Source of the DNA: Pirellulales bacterium
GTDB taxonomy: Bacteria > Planctomycetota > Planctomycetia > Pirellulales > Thermoguttaceae
Length of the DNA stretch: 64,000 nucleotides
NCBI GenBank assembly: GCA_016935315.1
Contig: JAFGRD010000036.1
Location: 27,548 to 91,547 of the forward strand
Direction: 5' to 3'
Part shown: positions 56,128 through 64,000 of the stretch, in pieces
Position numbering within the stretch: position 1 is the stretch's first letter
Layout of the letters: the number at the start of each line of letters is the position of its first letter
The notes under the pieces: model-generated
Told to the model about the DNA's origin: nothing
Databases searched by the model: none
What the model saw: the letters and a program-made list of their open reading frames with translations, nothing else
Program-made: the position numbers and the translations under genes

Positions 56128-57759
56128 ATGGTAAAAGCACGCCTGAGAGTCTTGCTGGTCGAAGATGATCTTGACCACGCGAAGTTCGCCAAATTGGCTC
56201 TCGGCGGCGCGGATCTCACGCAATTCGAGTGGGCGCATGTCACTTCTCTGGCCGCGGCAAAGGAGTGTCTGGCAGCGGAAGAGTACGACGTCGTCCTGCT
56301 CGATCTGGGACTGCCGGATGCCCGGGACTTCCAGGCCCTCGCCCACGTTCGGCAGCAGCGACCGCAGATCTCGGTTGTCGTGCTGACCGCCAACAATGAT
56401 CCGGCGTCGGGAATCGCCGCGCTGGCGCAAGGCGCACAGGATTATTTGTACAAAGGCAACCTGAACAGCCGCACGCTCGAGCGTATTCTGCGATATGCCG
56501 TGCAGCGACAGCAGATGCGCCTGGAATTGCAGAAGGCCAACGACCTGCTCGATCAGAGGAACAACGAACTTCAGAACGCCAATGCACTGCTGGACCAGAA
56601 GAACCAGCATCTCGCCGAATTGTACAACACGGCATATCAGTTTGTCGACAACGTCTCGCACGAGTTCCGCACGCCGCTGACCGTCATCAAGGAGTTCGTT
56701 TCCCTCATCCGCGACGGTTTGGCCGGACAGATTACCTGCCAACAGAGAGAGTTCCTCGACATCGTCAGCGATCGCACGGACGATTTGGTGATCATGGTCG
56801 ACGACATGCTCGACGTCAGCAAGCTGGAGGCCGGGCTGCTGAGCGTTTGGCGCCGAGAAACGACTGTTGCGGACGTCTTCGAGCGCGCCCATCCGATTCT
56901 GGAGCGGAAAGCGGCGATCAAACACGTGGCACTGGAAACCGCCGTCGAGGACGATCTGCCCGTCGTCTATTGCGACCCCGAGAAGGTGGGCCGAGTGATC
57001 ATCAATCTCATGACCAACGCCATCAAGTTCTGCGGAGACGGTGGTTGTGTCAAGCTGTGGGGACAACGACACGAGGAGTTGCCCGAAGTCCGAATCGGGA
57101 TTACGGATGACGGCCCGGGCATCACTCCCGAGAACCTGCAAGTGATTTTCGACCGCTTCCGGCAAGTCGAAGGGGTAGCGCGAAGTGGCACGAAGGGGTT
57201 CGGCCTGGGGCTGAGCATCGCGAAGGAGCTGGTGCATCTGAACCTCGGCACGATCCATGTTCAGAGCCAACCCGGCGCGGGGAGCACGTTCTGGTTCACC
57301 CTGCCCGTCTGGAAGCCCGACGAGTTGGTGCTGAGGTATGTCGAACGCACCAGACATCTGGGAGACGCAACGGCGCAGGCAACCTTGCTGGTCGCTGCCA
57401 TGGAGCCGCCGGTTGAACCGTCGGTGTCGCACACGATGGACGAGCTGCTCCAGCATCTGTTCCATGGAACCGATCTGGTGCTGCGCGTCTTGCCGCACAA
57501 GTGGGTTGTCGTAGCAAAGTGCCATCGAAACGAGGTGGACCGGATGCTGGCGCGGGTGCAATCCACACTCACGGAAGCCGACCGAAACCGTCCGGGCGCG
57601 GTGCTGCCGAGGATCGATCTCTGCGCCCAAGGCACCTGGAACATCGAGGAACAAGCCGACGACCTCGTCGACCATTGCCGTGTTGAGCTGCACTGCGAGC
57701 CGAAGGCGCCACCGAGCGCACAAACCGGGAACACCGTTCTTTCTCCAGAAACCGTGTGA
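56128..57759 (+). CDS. Receiver-histidine kinase hybrid
   Basis: 543 aa; the ATG at 56128 has GGGG and GAG close upstream, with in-frame ATGs at 56101 and 56107 as alternatives. N-terminal receiver with Asp59 (VLLDLGLPDARD), coiled coil (about 125-165; repeated LLDQRNNELQNANALLDQKN), then HisKA with His178 (VSHEFRTPLTVI) and HATPase (NLMTNAIKFCGDGG, DDGPGITPEN, GFGLGLSIAKEL). Putting the receiver first lets another kinase control this one. The last ~100 residues are unrecognised. Confidence 0.88.
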   Translation: MVKARLRVLLVEDDLDHAKFAKLALGGADLTQFEWAHVTSLAAAKECLAAEEYDVVLLDLGLPDARDFQALAHVRQQRPQISVVVLTANNDPASGIAALAQGAQDYLYKGNLNSRTLERILRYAVQRQQMRLELQKANDLLDQRNNELQNANALLDQKNQHLAELYNTAYQFVDNVSHEFRTPLTVIKEFVSLIRDGLAGQITCQQREFLDIVSDRTDDLVIMVDDMLDVSKLEAGLLSVWRRETTVADVFERAHPILERKAAIKHVALETAVEDDLPVVYCDPEKVGRVIINLMTNAIKFCGDGGCVKLWGQRHEELPEVRIGITDDGPGITPENLQVIFDRFRQVEGVARSGTKGFGLGLSIAKELVHLNLGTIHVQSQPGAGSTFWFTLPVWKPDELVLRYVERTRHLGDATAQATLLVAAMEPPVEPSVSHTMDELLQHLFHGTDLVLRVLPHKWVVVAKCHRNEVDRMLARVQSTLTEADRNRPGAVLPRIDLCAQGTWNIEEQADDLVDHCRVELHCEPKAPPSAQTGNTVLSPETV

Positions 57760-57815
57760 CGATAAGAAGACCGTGGCCGCGTTGCACGATGCCACGGCAA
57801 CCTCGGAGATGCAAG

Positions 57816-58205
57816 ATGCCAGCCAAGACCGTCCTGATTGCCGACGACGATCGTGATCTGGTCGAAGTATTGGCCGAGCGATGCCGCCGGTTGGGCTTAG
57901 ACGTTCTGGCGGCCCACGATGCCATGACCACCTTGGCCCTGGTCCGGCAAGAGCATCCGGACCTGGCCTGCATCGACGTCAACATGCCCTCCGGCAGCGG
58001 GTTCGGTGTCTGCGAAATGCTGGAAAGCGACGAGGAGCTATCTCCCATGCCGGTGATCATGCTGACCGGGCGGGCCGACGAGGAGACGATTCGCCGCTGC
58101 CACGCGATGTGCGTCTACTACGTTCTCAAATCGCACGATGTCTGGCAACGCGTCGAGCCGATCCTGTGTGAGCTGCTGAACGTCGAGCCGCTGGGAACGC
58201 CTTGA
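57816..58205 (+). CDS. Single-domain response regulator
   Basis: 129 aa from the ATG at 57816, with GGAG 8 nt upstream. Receiver with Asp10-Asp11-Asp12, phosphoacceptor Asp54 (ACIDVNMPSGSG), Thr in IMLTGRA and Lys in YVLKSH, where the Pro after Lys is replaced by Ser. 56 bp after the hybrid kinase gene, so probably its partner in a relay. Confidence 0.87.
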   Translation: MPAKTVLIADDDRDLVEVLAERCRRLGLDVLAAHDAMTTLALVRQEHPDLACIDVNMPSGSGFGVCEMLESDEELSPMPVIMLTGRADEETIRRCHAMCVYYVLKSHDVWQRVEPILCELLNVEPLGTP

Positions 58206-58366
58206 CGGAGCCGGTGATGTGGATGACGTGGTGCGCGAGTTGGGGCTGCTGAGAGAGATCGAGTGAACCGGTGGCGATGGAAACGATGGTTGCGTGACGT
58301 TGCGACGACGGACGGTAGTCACCGAGAGAGTATTGCTTTTGAGGGCGAGACAAAGAGGGCTCAAGT

Positions 58367-59242
58367 ATGTCAAGAGTGAAATCCGATTCCACGGTGCTCC
58401 CTTCGGCGCTCGATCGAGTCGTTCGCCGCGTCAGCGGGCTATCGACGTTGCCGGACGTGGCGATCCGAGTGATTGAGGTGGCCAACAACGATGCCGCGGG
58501 AGCGCAGGATCTCAAGGTGGCCATGGAAGGCGACGTGGCGCTTTGTGCCCGTGTACTCCGACTCGTCAACTCCTCGGCGTACGGCCTTCGCCAAAGAGTA
58601 TCCAACGTCCAGGCGGCGATCGCGTACTTGGGGTTCCGGCAGATCCGCAACGTCGCGCTCACGGCATGCGTCAGCGATCTCTTCAAGGAGGATCGGCCCA
58701 TCGGAAAGTACCGCCGGTCGGCACTTTGGCGACATCTGGTGGCGGTGGGCATCTGTGCGCGCATGGTCGCCATGCGTTGCCGTCTCGACAACTTCGAAGA
58801 CGTGTTCCTGGCCGGCTTGATGCACGACATCGGGATTATACTCGAAGACCAGTACACCCACGCGCAATTCGAGCAGGTGCTGGCTTCGTTGGAAGGGGCG
58901 GACTCCCTGGCAGCCATCGAACGCCGAGAGCTCGGGTTCGCACATACCGAATTGGGGGCTGCCGTCGCGGAACACTGGCGATTTCCCGATATCGTGACCG
59001 CAGGAATCCGCTGTCACCACGGCGAGCATCGCGATTCGGCCGAATACCCCAAGGCCGTACACTGCGTGGAAGTAGCCAACATACTCTGCACGCTCAAGGG
59101 GATCTCCTCCGTGGGAGTCAACCTGCTTCGCCCGACGTTGCCGCCGGCGAACGTGCTCGATTTGACCGTGGCCGACCTCGAGGCCCTGTTCATCGACCTG
59201 GACGAGGAACTCGAACGACACGCCGCCTTGTTCACGTTGTAG
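58367..59242 (+). CDS. HDOD-domain signalling protein
   Basis: 291 aa. HDOD domain (about 25-220): [55 protein letters not shown] and a central [18 protein letters not shown] proteins resemble HD phosphohydrolases without a complete metal site and act as regulators in motility and biofilm control. A hybrid kinase starts 10 bp later, so they are one operon. Confidence 0.88.
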   Translation: MSRVKSDSTVLPSALDRVVRRVSGLSTLPDVAIRVIEVANNDAAGAQDLKVAMEGDVALCARVLRLVNSSAYGLRQRVSNVQAAIAYLGFRQIRNVALTACVSDLFKEDRPIGKYRRSALWRHLVAVGICARMVAMRCRLDNFEDVFLAGLMHDIGIILEDQYTHAQFEQVLASLEGADSLAAIERRELGFAHTELGAAVAEHWRFPDIVTAGIRCHHGEHRDSAEYPKAVHCVEVANILCTLKGISSVGVNLLRPTLPPANVLDLTVADLEALFIDLDEELERHAALFTL

Positions 59243-59252
59243 GATTGCCGCG

Positions 59253-61208
59253 ATGCTCCATGATCTCAGCCACCTGTTTCCGGCCGAGGAAGTTCCCCGT
59301 GACAAGACCGACGGTCTCGGGCGAATCAGCGAGTTGCTCTTCGAGTTGGGCCCCTGTCTGGTGCTCTTGGCAGGCCAGAACGGTCAAGTCATGGGCGTTG
59401 ACGGAACGGGGTTGTCATTGCATCAAACCGACGCGACAGAATTCGCCGCCGACCTGACGACGCGGCTGAGAACGTCGGGGTCATGCATCTACAACTACAC
59501 GACGCACGCCGGCCAACGGCTGGCCTTCGGTCTGCGCCTGCACTTCGACACGATGGGATCTCTGCTGGGCGGCTTCGTCTCGCCGGCTCCTGGGGCAAGC
59601 GAGCGACTGGAATCGCTGATGCCCGCACTGGCCACCGCCGGCCGGCTCGCCTGGTCCCTGATCGATCAGCAGCGCAGCCTCCATCGCATGGAAGCGCGCA
59701 TGCGGCAGCTTCGTGCCGAACACGAAACGCTGCGGCGCGCGCACGAAACGGCGATGGTGGCGGTGATCGAGGAGCAACAGAAGAGGATTGCCGTGGAACG
59801 GAGCCACGCGCGGCGTCTTCAGAAGGAGGTCGAAGAGCGCTCCAGTTCGCTGCAGGAAGCGAGAGAAGACGCGGAGAAAAAGGCCAAGGAGCTGCTGGAG
59901 TATTCGGCGGCGTTGGAGCAAGCGAACCTGGCGCACGAGCAATTGTCTCAGGCCGCGGACGCGGCCAATCGGGCAAAGAGCGAGTTTTTGGCCAATATGA
60001 GTCATGAAATCCGCACGCCCTTGACGGCCGTTCTGGGTTTTGCGGACCTGCTGCTGGGCAGCCTCGAGAATCAGGCGGACCTTGAGGCCGCGAGCATCAT
60101 CAAGCGCAACGGTGGACACTTGCTGGAAGTGATCAACGACATTCTCGATCTGTCGAAGATTGAGGCAGGCAAGATGCACGTCGAGCGAACCGCGTGCTCG
60201 CCGTGCCAAATCGTTGACGACGTGGTCTCCCTGATGAAGGTGCGCGCCGAGGGGAAGGGGCTGTCGTTGAATGTCCGGCACGATCGAGCTGTCTCCGCAA
60301 CCGTCCAAAGCGATCCCACCCGCCTGCGGCAAATCCTCACCAATCTGGTCGGCAACGCGATCAAATTCACCGAAGTGGGTTCGGTTACGGTGACCACCCG
60401 CCTGCGCACGGACGCCGGGCCACCGACGATCGGATTCGACGTGAGCGACACCGGCATCGGCATGACCCTGGAGCAGATCGGCAACCTGTTCCAGCCGTTT
60501 GTGCAGGGCGATGCGACGATGAGTCGGAGATTCGGAGGCACCGGGCTGGGACTGATGATCAGCAGGCGCCTGGCCGGGATGCTGGGGGGAGACATCTCGG
60601 TGACCAGCGAGCCCGGAGTCGGAAGCACTTTCAGCCTGACCGTCGATCCCGGACCGCTGGATTCCCAGCCTGTGCCGGCGCATACGACGCAGGTGGATCC
60701 GGACGGTGCGCTGTTGCGCGAGCGGCCCGCCGCATCGAAAATCATGCTCCCGCACCGCATCTTGCTGGCGGAGGACGGCCCCGACAACCAGCGGCTGATC
60801 TCGTTCATTTTGCGCAGCGCCGGCGCGGAAGTGACGGTGGCAGAAAACGGGCAGGTCGCCCTGGAGAAGGCGATCGGTACACAGCCCCATCGGGGCGGGG
60901 AGCACGGCGGCCGGGAACCGCCCTTCGATCTGATCTTGATGGACATGCAGATGCCGGTTCTTGACGGGTACGAGGCGACCAGGCAATTGCGGAGTGCGGG
61001 CTATGCAGGACCGATCATCGCGCTGACCGCCCATGCCATGGCCGGCGACCGGCGGCGATGTCTCGAAGTTGGCTGCGACGATTATGCAGCCAAGCCGATC
61101 CAACGCGAGCAGTTGGTGGCCCTGGTCGCCAAGCACGTCCCAGCCGCGTCGTCCAAGATCCGTGCTGCTGCCGACGAAAAGGCCGATCACGCAAAGACGG
61201 ACTATTGA
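59253..61208 (+). CDS. Hybrid histidine kinase-receiver
   Basis: 651 aa. An N-terminal region (about 15-140) of unassigned, possibly GAF-like fold ([20 protein letters not shown]) is followed by a long coiled coil (about 145-235), HisKA with His251 ([14 protein letters not shown]), HATPase ([36 protein letters not shown]) and a C-terminal receiver with Asp564 ([12 protein letters not shown]). No membrane helix. 10 bp after HDOD. The stop codon lies within repeat copy C, so the last residues are repeat-derived. Confidence 0.9.
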   Translation: MLHDLSHLFPAEEVPRDKTDGLGRISELLFELGPCLVLLAGQNGQVMGVDGTGLSLHQTDATEFAADLTTRLRTSGSCIYNYTTHAGQRLAFGLRLHFDTMGSLLGGFVSPAPGASERLESLMPALATAGRLAWSLIDQQRSLHRMEARMRQLRAEHETLRRAHETAMVAVIEEQQKRIAVERSHARRLQKEVEERSSSLQEAREDAEKKAKELLEYSAALEQANLAHEQLSQAADAANRAKSEFLANMSHEIRTPLTAVLGFADLLLGSLENQADLEAASIIKRNGGHLLEVINDILDLSKIEAGKMHVERTACSPCQIVDDVVSLMKVRAEGKGLSLNVRHDRAVSATVQSDPTRLRQILTNLVGNAIKFTEVGSVTVTTRLRTDAGPPTIGFDVSDTGIGMTLEQIGNLFQPFVQGDATMSRRFGGTGLGLMISRRLAGMLGGDISVTSEPGVGSTFSLTVDPGPLDSQPVPAHTTQVDPDGALLRERPAASKIMLPHRILLAEDGPDNQRLISFILRSAGAEVTVAENGQVALEKAIGTQPHRGGEHGGREPPFDLILMDMQMPVLDGYEATRQLRSAGYAGPIIALTAHAMAGDRRRCLEVGCDDYAAKPIQREQLVALVAKHVPAASSKIRAAADEKADHAKTDY

Positions 61209-61305
61209 CGCTTGCACACTCAATGCGCGAGGGCGACCAACGGGAGCCCGACTTGTCCGGCCTCCCGTTGGTCGGCCTGGATCATCCACAATGCGAACAT
61301 CAATA
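61203..61305 (-). repeat. MITE-like element, copy C
   Basis: About 103 bp, inverted relative to copies A and B. Ends TATTGACGCTTGCAC and GCGAACATCAATA; the internal CGACCAACGGGAG / CTCCCGTTGGTCG arms (13 bp, perfect) form a hairpin. It includes the TGA of the hybrid kinase gene (61206-61208) and ends 20 bp before the HD-GYP start. Confidence 0.88.
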
Positions 61306-61324
61306 AAGGACCGAATCTGATACG

Positions 61325-62635
61325 ATGGCGAGTGAGCGCATCCTGATCATCGACGACAATCCGGCCATCCACGGAGACTTTCGCAAGGTCCTTGCCGTCG
61401 AACCGACAGACGATTCGGCCCTGAACGAGGTCGCGGCAACGCTCTTCGGGCAATCGGGACGCCCATCGGACGCCCGCCGGCACCGCTTTCAAGTGGATTC
61501 CGCGTATCAGGGGCAGGAGGGCCTGCAGATGATTCGCAACGCGGCAACGGAAGGCCGTGCGTACGCCATGGTTTTCGTCGACGTCCGCATGCCTCCCGGT
61601 TGGGACGGCGTGGAAACCACCACGCGCGCCTGGCAGGAATTCCCGGATCTGAACGTGATCATCTGCACCGCGTACTCGGACTACTGCTGGGAAGCGATCG
61701 TCGAGCGGCTGCGGCGGACGGACCGGCTGTTCATCCTCAAGAAGCCCTTCGATCCCATCGAAGTCCGCCAATTGGTCGAAGTGCTCGCCGAGCGCAACCG
61801 CACGGAGCAAGAGATCCGAAGACATCGCCTCCGCTTGGAGGAGCTGGTCGAAGAGCGTACGGCCGAGCTCATCGCGGCCAGCAAAGAGCTCCGCAGGTCC
61901 AACGCAAGGCTCCAGCAAGAGATTGCCGAGCGTCGGCAAGCCGAGGAAACCCTGCGCACGACGACGCGCGAAATCATCGACACCCAGGACATCGCCGTCC
62001 TCACGCTGGCCAAGACCGCCGAGTGCCGCGATGAGGAGACCGGCGAGCACCTGCTGAGGATCCGCAACTACTCGCGAATCCTCGCCAATCAGCTTCGCCG
62101 CCAAGGCCCTTACCGCGAGCAGATTGACGAGACATTCCTGTCGGACCTGTACCGTTCCAGCCTGTTGCACGACATCGGAAAGGTCGGGATTCCCGACGCG
62201 GTTCTTCTGAAGCCGGGACGCCTCACCCCTGACGAATGGGAGATGATGAAGCAGCACGCGATCATCGGCGGGAGCATCCTCGATGAAGCCGTGTCGCGGT
62301 CCGGGGGCGGCGACTTCTTGTCTATGGCGGCATCGATCGCCCGGCACCATCACGAGCGGTTCGACGGCACAGGTTATCCTGCCGGCTTGGCGGGAACGGA
62401 CATTCCGCTGGCGGCGCGAATCGTGGCCGTCGCCGATGTTCTCGACGCGCTCACTTCGGTGCGTCCCTACAAGCGCGCTTACAGTTTCAGCAAGGCACGA
62501 GAGATCATCGAAGAGGGCAGCGGCGGCCATTTCGACCCCGCGATCGTGGACGCGTTGCGGCAGTGCTGGGACGAGTTGACAGCCGTGCGAAAACAGTGCC
62601 GGGATTCAGCGGCATGTTCCGTCGGTACGTCATGA
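61325..62635 (+). CDS. RpfG-like response regulator with HD-GYP domain
   Basis: 436 aa. Receiver (about 5-155, with a large insertion near residues 25-60) has Asp86 in VDVRMPPGWDG and Lys in LKKPF. A coiled coil (about 165-215) leads to an HD-GYP domain: His282-Asp283 (LLHDIGKVGIPD), HHHERFDGTGYP (about 341-352), and metal residues at DVLDALTSVRPYKRA. HD-GYP enzymes hydrolyse cyclic-di-GMP to GMP or pGpG. It is the last gene of the signalling block and is downstream of the hybrid kinase and repeat copy C. Confidence 0.92.
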   Translation: MASERILIIDDNPAIHGDFRKVLAVEPTDDSALNEVAATLFGQSGRPSDARRHRFQVDSAYQGQEGLQMIRNAATEGRAYAMVFVDVRMPPGWDGVETTTRAWQEFPDLNVIICTAYSDYCWEAIVERLRRTDRLFILKKPFDPIEVRQLVEVLAERNRTEQEIRRHRLRLEELVEERTAELIAASKELRRSNARLQQEIAERRQAEETLRTTTREIIDTQDIAVLTLAKTAECRDEETGEHLLRIRNYSRILANQLRRQGPYREQIDETFLSDLYRSSLLHDIGKVGIPDAVLLKPGRLTPDEWEMMKQHAIIGGSILDEAVSRSGGGDFLSMAASIARHHHERFDGTGYPAGLAGTDIPLAARIVAVADVLDALTSVRPYKRAYSFSKAREIIEEGSGGHFDPAIVDALRQCWDELTAVRKQCRDSAACSVGTS

Positions 62636-62641
62636 AAGCGC

Positions 62642-62660
62642 AAGGCCGCCGCGCGGCCTT
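62642..62660. terminator. Hairpin between convergent HD-GYP and aldo/keto reductase genes
   Basis: AAGGCCGC-CGC-GCGGCCTT, a perfect 8-bp stem in the 77-bp convergent gap. The A/T pairs at its outer end could give short U-runs on either strand, so it may serve both genes. Confidence 0.6.
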
Positions 62661-62712
62661 CCTCCTTCGCGCACGCTCCATTCGTTCCTTGGCGGGGCCT
62701 GAGACACGGCCG

Positions 62713-63765
62713 TCAAGCGTACAACTCCGGAGAGCACTCGTGCGGACTGTCGGGATACGGCGGCTCGTGGCATTGCGTCGTGCCGGCAACCTGCTGCTCT
62801 TCTTTGCGGAAAAGCGACTCACACGTCGTGGCCAGGTTCCGCAGTTCCGCCGTTTCCGCCTCGGTCAACGGGCGATACGCCGGGGCGGCCCGGACCGCCT
62901 TGTCCAGCAAGTCGACGAAGGAAGGCGGAAACGCCGCCACGACGCCCGCTTGCGAAAGCGTGAATCGCAACGCCAGCAGAACCTCCGCCTCTTCCTCGAC
63001 GGACCGGTACCACCAGCGACGTGTCCTCTCCACGCCCGCGGGCCACGCACCACGGGACATCGCCTTGATGGCCAAGACTCCCGCGCCCTGTTGCTCCGCC
63101 AGCTCCAGGACCGGTTTGCCGAATCCCAGCGTGAAGTACTCCACGAAGTTGATGGGGAACATGACCGTGTCGAAGCGGAATTGCTTCATGGCCGCCAAGG
63201 CCCCCTTGGTGGTATGGGCTGAAAACCCCACAAACCGCACTTTGCCCTCTTGCTTGGCCTGGAGGATCGTCTCCATGGCTCCGTCCGGCCCCAAGGCCTG
63301 TTCGACTTCCTCGGGCCGCTTGAGGCAGTGCATCTGGTAGACGTCGAAGTGATCCGTCTTCAGCCGCCGGAGCGAGCGATCCAACTCCTCGCGGGCCCCC
63401 TTCTTGTCGCGCATCTTGGTCTTGCAGGCCAGGATGTACTCGTCTCGCTTCAGCCCTTGGAGGCCCACGCCCATCTTCACTTCCGCGTCGCCGTAGGCCG
63501 GGGCCACGTCGAAGTAGTTCACCCCCTGGTCAAAGGCCTTGTGCAGCGCCGCCGTGCACTGTGGTTGCTCGTCGTGGATCAGCGCTAGTCCCGGGAACGC
63601 GACGCAGGATGCCTCCAAACCGGTGCGTCCCAGGGCGCGCCGGGGCAGCCCGGCGGCTTCCTTTTCTTCCGCAGAAGATGCCGCGTAGGCCACGGTGTGC
63701 TGTGTCCCGAGTGCACTTCCCCCCACGGCCCCGCCGACAGCTTTCAGGAACGAGCGACGTTTCAT
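62713..63765 (-). CDS. Tat-exported aldo/keto reductase
   Basis: 350 aa from the ATG at 63765, with AAGGAG 7 nt upstream. Twin-arginine-type N-terminus (KRRSFLKAVGGAVGGSALG) precedes a TIM barrel: YFDVAPAYGDAEVKMG (catalytic Asp/Tyr), ILACKTKM (Lys), and DVYQMHCLK (His). The family reduces aldehydes or ketones with NADPH; the substrate is unknown. The final ~30 residues contain a Cys/Pro/His cluster. Confidence 0.88.
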   Translation of the reverse strand: MKRRSFLKAVGGAVGGSALGTQHTVAYAASSAEEKEAAGLPRRALGRTGLEASCVAFPGLALIHDEQPQCTAALHKAFDQGVNYFDVAPAYGDAEVKMGVGLQGLKRDEYILACKTKMRDKKGAREELDRSLRRLKTDHFDVYQMHCLKRPEEVEQALGPDGAMETILQAKQEGKVRFVGFSAHTTKGALAAMKQFRFDTVMFPINFVEYFTLGFGKPVLELAEQQGAGVLAIKAMSRGAWPAGVERTRRWWYRSVEEEAEVLLALRFTLSQAGVVAAFPPSFVDLLDKAVRAAPAYRPLTEAETAELRNLATTCESLFRKEEQQVAGTTQCHEPPYPDSPHECSPELYA

Positions 63766-63829
63766 GGAAATCTCCTTCTGCCCTTTCTTGTGGTAGGTGT
63801 AGTGGTCGGGGCGAGGTCGCCCGAGGACC

Positions 63830-63878
63830 ATGCCTCGTCCGCCGACGGCAATGCCTCGTCTGCCGACGGCAATGCCTC
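63830..63878. repeat. 21-bp tandem repeat
   Basis: Two and a third units of ATGCCTCGTC(C/T)GCCGACGGCA just upstream of the aldo/keto reductase gene. Function unknown. Confidence 0.7.
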
Positions 63879-63982
63879 AGTGGGGCCGGGATATCCCGAG
63901 CACCGCATTCGACTCACTGTCTCTCGATGGGAGGGAATGAAGCCCTCGCCTTCAGGCGAAACCTTTAGGTACACTATGGTAC

Positions 63983-64000
63983 ATGGAGAACTACCGCACC
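63983..64000 (+). CDS. Possible start of a gene cut by the window edge
   Basis: ATG followed by five sense codons (MENYRT) to the edge. There is too little sequence to assign anything. Confidence 0.2.

Noticed and set aside
59481..61289. 602-codon minus-strand open frame
   Set aside because: Antisense to the hybrid kinase and continuing into repeat copy C.
63830..63878. Tandem 21-bp units as a possible CRISPR array
   Set aside because: The units are directly adjacent with no spacers, and no cas gene is present.

Overview
The window looks like chromosome from a member of the Planctomycetota, probably a Pirellulales-like lineage. This is inferred from gene content and high GC; no 16S gene is present. 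The indicators are a giant secreted protein with lamin-tail and CotH-like domains and an LESRLVLD-type N-terminus, several Tat-exported Gfo/Idh/MocA oxidoreductases, a PQQ-propeller protein, an LRR lipoprotein, a TPR protein carrying two RNA polymerase alpha-CTD domains, and a single-chain SecDF.

Layout. 0-3.4 kb: the giant surface protein, cut by the left edge. 3.8-15.6 kb: tRNA-Thr(CGU), the TPR/alpha-CTD protein, tgt, yajC, secDF, a GlmU-like nucleotidyltransferase and a secreted beta-propeller. 15.6-28 kb: two tandem Tat Gfo/Idh/MocA paralogs, an LRR lipoprotein, a nucleotidyltransferase-HD protein, a coupled operon (membrane glycosyltransferase-like protein, DUF362, pentahaem cytochrome c), a HEAT/TPR protein and an STN-like protein. 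28-35 kb: a chemotaxis cluster (cheY; cheW-cheR-cheA-cheC-cheD-cheY) without receptor or CheB. 35-43.5 kb: a PHA-system protein, a sugar isomerase, a third Tat Gfo/Idh/MocA protein, a DoxX protein with a large helical insert, a 2-hydroxyacid dehydrogenase, a Ser/Thr kinase and a cytosolic Gfo/Idh/MocA protein. 44-50.3 kb: a thioredoxin-fold protein, then five tightly packed genes that appear to encode the whole CMP-pseudaminic acid pathway, with PseG and PseH fused. 50.4-62.6 kb: a block made almost only of signalling genes (CheX, CBS, response regulators, a FixL/FixJ-like pair plus a degenerate FixJ paralog, hybrid kinases, HDOD, HD-GYP). 62.7 kb to the end: a Tat aldo/keto reductase.

Functionally, the chemotaxis cluster, the pseudaminic acid operon (commonly used to glycosylate flagellin or other surface structures) and the HDOD/HD-GYP/two-component block suggest a region devoted to motility or surface behaviour. 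No flagellar structural gene is present to prove it.

Unexplained structure includes three copies of an approximately 90-104 bp MITE-like element with TATTGAYG ends (one right after secDF, one just before a start codon, one overlapping a stop codon), a second short repeat family, a perfect 26-bp palindrome upstream of the TPR/alpha-CTD gene, and a three-hairpin array upstream of the DUF362/cytochrome operon. Domain calls are from reading motifs by eye; no database search was run.
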